A stretch of 9,190 bases of DNA, from assembly GCA_016342385.1 (NCBI GenBank), contig JAEINM010000140.1, positions 1 to 9,190 on the forward strand, written 5' to 3'. Positions within the stretch are counted from its first letter, which is position 1. Each line of letters begins with the position of its first letter. Of the stretch, positions 1-6,634 are shown piece by piece. This DNA is from Spirochaetaceae bacterium. GTDB taxonomy: Bacteria; Spirochaetota; Spirochaetia; DSM-2461. The notes beneath the pieces are model-generated. The model did no database searches. It had not been told where the DNA came from and was given only the letters and a program-made list of their open reading frames with translations. The translations under genes and the position numbers were made by a program.

Positions 1-1
1 T

Positions 2-3000
2 ATAAGAAATTCAATTCAGGATGTAATCGATTATCTTTTCATCGTAAAAAAAATTATGAAGGAAGAGCTCGATGTAGCCAATGCTCAAAGAGCCAGAAAT
101 AAACATGTTCTCGATCCACAACATCTGGAAAAGCAGCTTTTTGGAAATGAATATGTTATCTGGGTCGATGAAAATGGAGTTGAAAGAGTTTTTCAGTCAG
201 AATCATCAGTGAATCCCTATAGTAACAGTAATCTACCAGATGGTGAAATGAATATCTGGCCTTCCGGGACATCATTCACCTCTATATATGGGCGTAACTG
301 GACGATGACAATGGATCCTGCAGGAATAATCACAGTTACTGAAGAGGATACAGAAAAGCAGTATTCTTATAATGAATATGGAAGGCTTGTGCAGATTAAA
401 GATAGAGATAGCAATTCTGTTGATGTGAACTTCTCGGGCCGCAGAATCATTAGTGCAACTGACCGATTTGGAAGAATGGCGGAATTCTTTACCAATGAAG
501 ACGGAAAAATAACAAAAATCACCGATTTTACTGGAAGATCTGTTTCCTATTCATATTCCGGTAGGCTGCTGAGTTCTTTTACTAATGTTGAAAACTATAC
601 GTTTGAATATGAATATGATAACAATAATAATTTAAATCTGGTCCGGAATCCCGATGGAACTGACAGACGCTATGTCTATAGACTTTTTGATGATCTATAC
701 AGAGTAACCGAAGAATATGATGAACTGAACTATGGTCAATATTTTGATTATTTTGATGGTGAGACCGTGCATACCAATCGTGAAGAAGGTCAAACCCGGT
801 TCACAATTGAAAATTATCATATTGAGAAAATCGAATATCCCGATGGTAGAATCGAAGAAGACATTCACAATAATAGGGGATATAGAATCCGCCACATCTA
901 TTCATCGAAAGATGAACATAACTACACTCCCGATGACCAGGGGAATGGCCTCTATGAACGATTGGCAACAGGTGCTGAAATAACCAGAACATATCATGAT
1001 ATGTTCAATCTTCCCGAGAGCGAGTTGATTGAAACTGATAGCTGGAAAACCGAAAATAAAATTGACTATTACAATAGTGGAAACGGAAAAGGCAGGGTGA
1101 GAAAAATTACTTATACCAATCCCGATTCCGGCGTTCTAGATTCGGAGATCTATATAGAATACACCTATGATTTATATGGAAGACTCACCTGGAAGCGTGA
1201 TAAAAATGGGCAGGAATCGGAGTTCATTTATTTCGATAAATATCCATTAAGTGGCTCAACTATGGAAATAGTGAAAAATGGAGTTACTACAACACTCACT
1301 ATGGATGAATTGGGACGTGTTATTTCACAATCTCGAGGAGATATAATCAGTGAATATACACTCGATACACTGGGTAGGATTCTGTTGCAGACTCAATTGG
1401 GTGAAAACGGACAGAGCATTAGTACACAATACAGATACAATTATCATGGAGTAGAATATAAAGCCGGTCCATTTTCCAATGAGGATCAATCAACTCTCTA
1501 CAGTGAATTTAAATACAATAACCGATCCAATTTAACAAATATACTCATCTCTGAAAGAACATTTACAAGAGAACCAGAAAACATAGTCCTATCATCATAT
1601 TTTGATGAGGACTTAGTGCGGGAAACAATCATAAGTTACGATAGAGAAGAGAACCCTGTATTTCAGCAGAATCCCGATGGGACCCAAAGCTATTATGAGT
1701 ACGACAGAGCGGGCAAACTGACAAAAATGGGTTACTATAGAAACTCTGAGAAAGTTTTACTGAAAGAGTATATATATGATTTTGCCGGAAGAATTAAAGC
1801 TATTCTTGAAGGAGGATATGAGCAGGTCTCTTACGAGTATCCCGATTCACGGCATATCACTGAATCTCGATATGGTGGGGAACTGAGGATTTATAAAACT
1901 CTTGATCAGCTTGGACGTAATGAATCGATGAGACTAGAAAGTGCCGATGGATATAAACAGATAGGTTACACTTATGATTATCTCGGTCGGATCAGTGAAG
2001 TCATAACAAATAGGGATGGAGTGATTGGAACGGAATATTACCAATATGATCTTCTTGGACGTTTAACATACTCGAAAGGATTGAGAGGGGAAGAAGTTGT
2101 TATTAATACAGATGATACTCTTAGAAAGACCACAGCTAAGGGACCTGAGGGACTGATTTCTGAAGTCATATATGATATTTATGGAAATCTGATTGAAACT
2201 TCCGAATCAGGAAAAGGGACAACGAATTATTTTTATGACAGCTTTGGTAGACTTACTAGTACGACACTACCTGAAGGGGAAGGATATACCTACACATACG
2301 ATACTTTGGGTAGACCTGTCGAAATTCTAGATAGAAAAGGTGAAAAAACGACCATAATATATGGGCCCATGGGTAGTTACCGCGAAATTATTAATCCAAA
2401 GCTGGAAAAAACCAGAATCGAGTATGATATTGCAGGAAGAGTTATTGCTCAGATAGATCCCAGAGGAGCTGTGAGGCGATCGGAATACGATCCTTATACC
2501 GGTGCTGTTACTGCGCAATACGGAGCCGAATCAGAAATAATTCTCTATAAATATGATGACCTGGGATATCTTCTTTCAATTACAGAAGTTGGTGAAAATG
2601 ATAAGAAAGTTAAAGAATACAAACGAGACCCTTATGGAAGACTAACCGACCTCTATGGAGAAGAGGGCTATCACATTGGTTATGAATATGATTACAATGG
2701 CAACTTGAGAAAAATGACACAAGGGCCGGAATCTTATGAAAAAGTCCTTCGTCAGTGGGAATACTCTATTGATGGACTACTGGAAGCGGAAGTCTATTCA
2801 CTTGATGGTCGTGAATTTAGAAAAGAATTTGATTATGATCTAAGTGGATTACTGGAACGAGAGACTAATTACAGGAATCAGGAAATAAACTACAGCTATG
2901 ATGGTTTAGGCCGTATCGATCTTGTTAACTTTCCCGATGGCGAGTTTTATGACTGGTCCTATAACTTTACCAGCAGTGGTTCTGTTTTTAATGTAGAAGC

Positions 3001-5434
3001 AGCTGATGGTTATTCCCATGAATATGGAATGAATAAAGAGGGACAGATCTTATATGACGAAGACTTATCGACAAGAGATCGCGTGGATTACCGATACAAT
3101 CGAGCACAGGAACTGGAAAAAGTTTTAGGACCGAAACAGGCTATGAGTCTGACTTATTCCTATGATGAACTGGGGCGGATTTCCAATGTGACATCAGGGG
3201 GAAGTGAACAGGTTGATTTTATCTATGATGCCTCGGGGAATATGGTTCGAGTCGAATATGGATCATCTGAAAAAAGTCAGAGTGATTATTTTTACGATCT
3301 GTCAGGAAGAATGACCGGTTATCGAACAGTGAAAAACTGGGGTAACCACGAAGAGCTTCTCGATGGTTATATCTATCAGTATGATAATTATGGAGATGTT
3401 ATCTACCAGGCAGATAAAGACGGTTTGGTTACAAGGTATAAATATGATGGGCTGGACAGACTCCATCAGGTTTGGTATCCCTCACAAAAAGGTGAGAAGA
3501 ATCAGGCTGCGGTAAAAGAGAGAAAAGACCTTGGATTAAATGGAAACGATGAGAAAACTCCCGAATATCTTTCTTCATTAACAGATATAGGAAACATCGA
3601 AAGTGCATTCCTTGAAAGTTATGGCGATGTATTTGGGAACTGGAATCAGAAAACAGATCCATTTCTCAATGGACAGTTTCACAATGAGAGAATTGAGTAT
3701 GATATTTATGGCAGAAGATCGGAAAAAGTAAATGAGTTCGGTTCTATTCAATACGGTTATAATGAAATGGATCAGCTTCTACGTGCGGGAAATAGAGCCT
3801 ATGAATATGATGCCGATGGCAATCGGAAAAGAGAGTTTTTTACCGATCAGGCATGGCTAACAGATGAAGCGGGATTAAACCTTACAATTCAGGAGAATGA
3901 CCTTATTGTAAATGGTCAGGGTAAGGGGAATGGTTTGGGGCAACTAGGTGGTAATAATTCCAATCCCCATTCGGGGCTGCAGGAAACATGGAGTTACTTT
4001 GAATATCGAGCCGATAACAGAATGACCAGATATTATGACAGTCAGGGTGAAGACTGGACATATAAATATGATGGTTTCGGCAGACGTTATGAGAAAGAGC
4101 GTTCTGCAAGTGCTCACCCTGAAAAAGATGTCTGGAGAAACGATGAGATCTGGTATGCGGGATTCTCTCATAATATAATAGCCGAATACACGGAAATTGA
4201 AACCTGGAACGATAAAACCATTCAGAGCGGTTTGGAATATCTGATCGGACCGGGAGGGCGTGCCTATGGTGCCCATGAAAACTATAGCAGAAATGGCCAT
4301 GAGTGGTCTCCCAATTCATGGAAAAACAGAAGATACTATCACTATGACAGAATGGGATCAGTCACAGCAATATCTCTGGATAAACCGGGCTTAAATGGAT
4401 CTACTTACCAGTACGGACCCTTCGGTGATGTCCTTGACGGCGGCGAGCACAGCTGGGGCTGGGACTATAATGGAAACTACCACATGGGATTTGATTCTGT
4501 TGGTTATACAGGTTACCGCATAGATGCTGAGAGCGGACTGTATCACGCGCCGTTTAGGGAGTATGATCCACTGGTTGCCAGCTGGACGACAAGTGATCCC
4601 ATTAAAGATGGATTGCTTTGGTATGGGTATGTGAATAATAATCCGGTTAAGTTTACTGATCCGCTAGGGTTATTTCATGAATGTAGTGATGGATCATCGG
4701 GATTAATTCAAGATGGAGATACTTTAACAGGTATCTCAAATCAAACTGGAATAAATATAAATACTTTACTTCGTTTAAATCCTCAAATTTCAGATCCTGA
4801 TATTATATTCGCAGGTCATACTTTAGATCTGCGGGATGATAATCATGATCTGATGTATGAAATTTTAGGAAATTCCTATAATGGAATCCAAATAGATATA
4901 GATGCCATTGATATTGTGATATCTGATCCGAGTCGACCTTCAGAGGTAGAAACACGTGCAGCTGCCAATGGTATGAATCTGGGTATATCACCAGCTGAAG
5001 AACAAATGTTACTTCTTGCAATGGTAGGACGAGGAACATCTTTACCTAATGATACGATTTATATGCCTAATGGTGTTTCTACGACTAAAAATAAAGCTGT
5101 ATTAATTCATGAGTATTACCATCAAATGCAGTATGCTTTAATAGGTAAAGAATCAGCATTTAGTCGTTTAGTAGCTGAACAAATGCAGTATGAAATGACT
5201 GGTCATGATCCAAAGCAAAGTCCATATAACTATACAATTAACAATACTGGTGTTATTAATAGTTTATCGGATATTACGACATTAGAAGGCCAAGCACAAT
5301 ATATAGAGCATTTTGCTAGGGGTTATTTATATCAAAGGGGTTCTTCATCCTATACACAGGATTTAAAAGATAGAGCGATGGTTTTACGTAATTCCGGTTT
5401 AGATTCACAAGCAATAAGTGAGGTCTTAAGATGA
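2..5434 (+). CDS. RHS/YD-repeat polymorphic toxin with LysM and metallopeptidase tip (5' partial)
   Basis: Predicted secreted or surface RHS toxin that encloses its C-terminal effector in a YD-repeat shell. The frame is open from base 2 to the TGA at 5432-5434. An ATG lies at 56 but has no Shine-Dalgarno, and plausible coding sequence continues upstream of it, so the true start is probably outside the window. Residue numbers here count from that ATG (1792 aa). Residues 103-1443 hold at least two dozen YD repeats (YxYDxxGRL pattern). Residues 1427-1539 are the RHS-associated core, ending in NNPVKFTDPLGL, which fits the PxxxxDPxGL self-cleavage motif; Asp1514 and Asp1535 are candidate protease residues by family analogy. 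Residues 1540-1792 are a variable tip: LysM (1553-1592), then a putative zincin with H1685-E-Y-Y-H1689. No VgrG, PAAR or transport signal is visible, because the N-terminus is missing. Family assignment is secure; effector activity is inferred. Confidence 0.93.
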   Translation: MRNSIQDVIDYLFIVKKIMKEELDVANAQRARNKHVLDPQHLEKQLFGNEYVIWVDENGVERVFQSESSVNPYSNSNLPDGEMNIWPSGTSFTSIYGRNWTMTMDPAGIITVTEEDTEKQYSYNEYGRLVQIKDRDSNSVDVNFSGRRIISATDRFGRMAEFFTNEDGKITKITDFTGRSVSYSYSGRLLSSFTNVENYTFEYEYDNNNNLNLVRNPDGTDRRYVYRLFDDLYRVTEEYDELNYGQYFDYFDGETVHTNREEGQTRFTIENYHIEKIEYPDGRIEEDIHNNRGYRIRHIYSSKDEHNYTPDDQGNGLYERLATGAEITRTYHDMFNLPESELIETDSWKTENKIDYYNSGNGKGRVRKITYTNPDSGVLDSEIYIEYTYDLYGRLTWKRDKNGQESEFIYFDKYPLSGSTMEIVKNGVTTTLTMDELGRVISQSRGDIISEYTLDTLGRILLQTQLGENGQSISTQYRYNYHGVEYKAGPFSNEDQSTLYSEFKYNNRSNLTNILISERTFTREPENIVLSSYFDEDLVRETIISYDREENPVFQQNPDGTQSYYEYDRAGKLTKMGYYRNSEKVLLKEYIYDFAGRIKAILEGGYEQVSYEYPDSRHITESRYGGELRIYKTLDQLGRNESMRLESADGYKQIGYTYDYLGRISEVITNRDGVIGTEYYQYDLLGRLTYSKGLRGEEVVINTDDTLRKTTAKGPEGLISEVIYDIYGNLIETSESGKGTTNYFYDSFGRLTSTTLPEGEGYTYTYDTLGRPVEILDRKGEKTTIIYGPMGSYREIINPKLEKTRIEYDIAGRVIAQIDPRGAVRRSEYDPYTGAVTAQYGAESEIILYKYDDLGYLLSITEVGENDKKVKEYKRDPYGRLTDLYGEEGYHIGYEYDYNGNLRKMTQGPESYEKVLRQWEYSIDGLLEAEVYSLDGREFRKEFDYDLSGLLERETNYRNQEINYSYDGLGRIDLVNFPDGEFYDWSYNFTSSGSVFNVEAADGYSHEYGMNKEGQILYDEDLSTRDRVDYRYNRAQELEKVLGPKQAMSLTYSYDELGRISNVTSGGSEQVDFIYDASGNMVRVEYGSSEKSQSDYFYDLSGRMTGYRTVKNWGNHEELLDGYIYQYDNYGDVIYQADKDGLVTRYKYDGLDRLHQVWYPSQKGEKNQAAVKERKDLGLNGNDEKTPEYLSSLTDIGNIESAFLESYGDVFGNWNQKTDPFLNGQFHNERIEYDIYGRRSEKVNEFGSIQYGYNEMDQLLRAGNRAYEYDADGNRKREFFTDQAWLTDEAGLNLTIQENDLIVNGQGKGNGLGQLGGNNSNPHSGLQETWSYFEYRADNRMTRYYDSQGEDWTYKYDGFGRRYEKERSASAHPEKDVWRNDEIWYAGFSHNIIAEYTEIETWNDKTIQSGLEYLIGPGGRAYGAHENYSRNGHEWSPNSWKNRRYYHYDRMGSVTAISLDKPGLNGSTYQYGPFGDVLDGGEHSWGWDYNGNYHMGFDSVGYTGYRIDAESGLYHAPFREYDPLVASWTTSDPIKDGLLWYGYVNNNPVKFTDPLGLFHECSDGSSGLIQDGDTLTGISNQTGININTLLRLNPQISDPDIIFAGHTLDLRDDNHDLMYEILGNSYNGIQIDIDAIDIVISDPSRPSEVETRAAANGMNLGISPAEEQMLLLAMVGRGTSLPNDTIYMPNGVSTTKNKAVLIHEYYHQMQYALIGKESAFSRLVAEQMQYEMTGHDPKQSPYNYTINNTGVINSLSDITTLEGQAQYIEHFARGYLYQRGSSSYTQDLKDRAMVLRNSGLDSQAISEVLR
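362..4384 (+). repeat. YD (RHS) repeat array within the large protein
   Basis: Degenerate protein-level repeats run through residues 103-1443. Typical units read YTYDLYGRLTWKRDKNGQE, YFYDSFGRLTSTTLPEG and YKYDGFGRRYEKERSA. At least two dozen recognisable units occur, most 20-25 residues apart. In characterised RHS and TcC proteins such repeats form a hollow beta-cocoon enclosing the C-terminal toxin; that structure is family knowledge, not shown here. At DNA level the units are diverged, so this is not an exact tandem repeat. Two stretches without YD units interrupt the series at residues 1143-1212 and 1263-1311. Confidence 0.9.
4334..4672 (+). other. RHS repeat-associated core domain with cleavage motif
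   Basis: Residues 1427-1539. The block begins YYHYDRMGSVTAI, continues through GYTGYRIDAESGLYHAPFRE and YDPLVASWTTSDP, and ends NNPVKFTDPLGL. This is the conserved RHS-associated core that precedes the variable tip in nearly all family members. The terminal PxxxxDPxGL motif marks the expected autoproteolysis point, between Leu1539 and Phe1540, which would free the 253-residue tip inside the cocoon. The motif is seen directly; cleavage is inferred from studied homologues. Confidence 0.88.
4673..5431 (+). other. Variable C-terminal tip: LysM plus putative HExxH metallopeptidase toxin
   Basis: Residues 1540-1792 of the RHS protein. The LysM module lies at bases 4712-4831: it starts DGDTLTGISNQTG and contains NPQISDPDIIFAG, the usual LysM pattern for binding peptidoglycan-type glycans. 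Downstream, NDTIYMPNG is followed by LIHEYYHQMQYA, an HExxH zinc signature (H1685, E1686, H1689), and later by LEGQAQYIEHFARGY. As I recall, many RHS-type tips pair HExxH with an E-Q-A-rich helix in this way, so E1744 or E1751 could be the third zinc ligand; that is unproven. The combination suggests a toxin acting in the cell envelope. The domain could instead serve processing of the RHS protein itself. G+C is clearly lower than in the preceding core. Confidence 0.7.
5420..5434 (+). promoter_or_regulatory. RBS and ATGA stop-start overlap coupling toxin and immunity genes
   Basis: GAGG at 5420-5423 lies seven bases before the ATG at 5431, inside the last RHS codons. The ATG shares bases with the TGA stop at 5432-5434. 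This supports the chosen start and suggests translational coupling, so that the small protein is made whenever the toxin is completed. Confidence 0.75.
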
Positions 5435-5913
5435 TTGTATATAAAAAATATCTGATTTTTTTGTTCATGCTGATTTCGGGAAATTTAATATATGCCACTC
5501 CCTCTACTTCCTATAATGAAGCGTACATTTTTTTTAATAGTATTAATAGTGATATAGTTATTGAGATTAAAAGCAAAACAAATGAAATAAATCTCTCGGG
5601 AATTAATGGTTTTTTGAATTATAACGACAGTTGGGCTGAAGTTTATCTGGGTGTATTTTTGGAAAAAGAATCTGGTATACTAACGGAGTTAGGATCTGGT
5701 CACATCTTTTCATTGGACTATAATGAGACAATTTTTCATGAATTATCCTATTACGAGAAATTTATTTCAGTTGTTGAAAGTTTTATTGTAAAATCAACAT
5801 CAGGGAAAGTTCTTATGACTTTGAAGGATTTAAAAGAGGAGGATTTTAAAAAAATTCTTCCACCGAGCGATATCGTTCTTGTATCAATAAGAGATTGTTC
5901 TGAAAACAGGTAA
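5431..5913 (+). CDS. Candidate periplasmic immunity protein for the RHS tip
   Basis: A 160-aa protein not recognised as any named family. Residues 1-22 form a clear signal peptide: MIVYKK, a hydrophobic core LIFLFMLI, then a probable signal peptidase I cut after IYA (A22/T23). There is no lipobox, so the mature protein of about 138 residues should be soluble in the periplasm. It has a single cysteine at 156. Its ATG overlaps the RHS stop codon as ATGA, with GAGG seven bases upstream, so translation is probably coupled to the toxin. Position directly after the tip, similar low G+C (two 60-base samples give 35% and 22%) and small size match the usual place of a cognate immunity gene. An exported immunity protein suits a toxin with a LysM domain. 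The immunity role rests on context only; a secreted accessory protein is the alternative. Confidence 0.75.
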   Translation: MIVYKKYLIFLFMLISGNLIYATPSTSYNEAYIFFNSINSDIVIEIKSKTNEINLSGINGFLNYNDSWAEVYLGVFLEKESGILTELGSGHIFSLDYNETIFHELSYYEKFISVVESFIVKSTSGKVLMTLKDLKEEDFKKILPPSDIVLVSIRDCSENR

Positions 5914-6186
5914 CTTTTCGATTCTATCTTTAGTAGACCTGACCCAATTCTGATCACACTTTTCCCTTATTAAAGGTATAGATTATTAATGATTGGATAA
6001 TTAAAAAAAAGGATAATTTAATCATATTGTAACTTTAATCTGGCAGGGGGGGGATTTAAGAATTATAATTCTCTTAATTATACAACGACCCGGTTGCTGA
6101 GTGTTTAGCCTCCGGCGAAATCTATCTAAGTACCCTTTTATCAGGTTGCTATTTGCCAAATTTGTCTATAAAATAAATAAAAAAAT
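5914..6186. other. Non-coding spacer between the RHS locus and the secretion operon
   Basis: I see no gene in these 273 bases. From the left: AGACCTGACCCA (5935-5946); a direct repeat GGATAATTAA / GGATAATTTA (5995-6004 and 6011-6020) around an 8-base A run (6003-6010); a run of eight G (6046-6053); a perfect 14-bp palindrome AGAATTATAATTCT (6059-6072); a GC-richer island (about 6084-6160) containing GGTTGCT twice (6092-6098, 6144-6150); then an A/T-rich lead into the peptidase gene. No stem-loop followed by a T run is visible on either strand, so no terminator is called. A promoter for the downstream operon should lie here. TATAAA at 6167-6172 is a possible -10 box, but there is no well-spaced -35, so no promoter is called separately. 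Confidence 0.7.
6059..6072. repeat. 14-bp perfect palindrome
   Basis: AGAATTATAATTCT is its own reverse complement. With one bulged base the symmetry extends to TTAA on each side (about 6056-6077). It sits 115 bp before the prepilin peptidase start. It could be an operator for a dimeric regulator, but its AT-rich composition makes chance a real alternative. Confidence 0.35.
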
Positions 6187-6621
6187 ATGAAGCAAGAAAC
6201 ACTTAATCTGCTGTTATTGATACTGGTAACAGTTCCGGTAACAATTATTGATCTGCGATATAAAAAAATTCCCGATGTTATAACTTATCCGGGTATAATT
6301 CTATTGCTGATTGTTAAGACAGCCGTTTACAGAGTTCCCATTTTTAATAGTTCAATCCTGCTGGTTGCGGGATTTGTCCCATTTTTTTTAATCTGGTATT
6401 TTACCAAAGGGAAAATGGGACTGGGAGATGCCAAACTATCGGCTTTTCTCTGTCTGGTACTGGGTCTGGAAGGGTGGTTTCTCATGGTTTTCATATCATC
6501 TTCAACAGCCCTGGTCTTTGCCTTGTATATGTTGTGGAGAAAGAAAATAGACAGGAATGCGAGAATACCCTACGGTCCATTTTTAAGCCTGGGAGCTCTG
6601 GTCAGTGCATTCATTTTGTAA
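6187..6621 (+). CDS. Minimal prepilin peptidase (A24 aspartic peptidase), GspO/PilD-like
   Basis: A membrane aspartic peptidase that would cut the leader from type II pseudopilins or pilins at the cytoplasmic face. The 144 residues cover only the A24 peptidase domain. The two catalytic aspartates are D22 in TIIDLRYKKIPD and D81 in the GLGD motif (KMGLGDAKL); the conserved RIPYGPFLSLGAL stretch is at 127-139. Hydrophobic stretches suggest about six membrane segments. Full-length PilD/GspO enzymes are longer and carry an N-terminal methyltransferase domain, usually with zinc-binding cysteines; both are absent, giving a TadV/FlaK-like size. The start is fixed by an in-frame TAA at 6178-6180, although no Shine-Dalgarno precedes the ATG. 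Ten bases separate it from gspD, so it probably leads the secretion operon. Confidence 0.9.
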   Translation: MKQETLNLLLLILVTVPVTIIDLRYKKIPDVITYPGIILLLIVKTAVYRVPIFNSSILLVAGFVPFFLIWYFTKGKMGLGDAKLSAFLCLVLGLEGWFLMVFISSSTALVFALYMLWRKKIDRNARIPYGPFLSLGALVSAFIL

Positions 6622-6622
6622 T

Positions 6623-6634
6623 GGAGATAAGATG
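6623..6634 (+). promoter_or_regulatory. RBS that fixes the gspD start
   Basis: GGAG at 6623-6626 stands five bases before the ATG at 6632. It favours that start over an in-frame GTG at 6605, which would overlap the peptidase gene by 17 bases and put nine extra residues, including Cys and Asp, ahead of the signal peptide. Confidence 0.75.

Noticed and set aside
651..2942. Recurrent CCCGATGG octamer (for example at 651, 1674 and 2933) as a DNA repeat or uptake signal
   Set aside because: In the sites examined it encodes the Pro-Asp-Gly turn common in YD-type repeats, so protein repetition and codon preference explain it.
3903..4319. Minus-strand open frame of 138 codons, and another of 118 codons at 3944-4300 in a different frame
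   Set aside because: Both lie wholly inside the RHS coding sequence, have low-complexity His/Arg/Ser-rich or hydrophobic translations with no recognisable domain, and no ribosome-binding site was seen.
5985..6030. Rho-independent terminator after the immunity gene
   Set aside because: The only pairing found (ATGATT with AATCAT) is short and AT-only, with no GC stem and no following T run.
6092..6160. Cyclic-di-GMP (GEMM-I) riboswitch, suggested by GCCTCCGGC at 6108-6116
   Set aside because: Only this short hairpin matches; the conserved flanking GGGACGCAAA-like and GCAAACC elements and the closing stem are missing.
6084..6160. Integron attC-like site, suggested by two GGTTGCT copies
   Set aside because: The copies are direct, not inverted, and do not form the paired core boxes of an attC site.
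6605..6631. GTG at 6605 as the start of gspD
   Set aside because: It overlaps the peptidase gene and would add nine residues before the signal peptide. The ATG at 6632 has a proper GGAG at five bases' distance.
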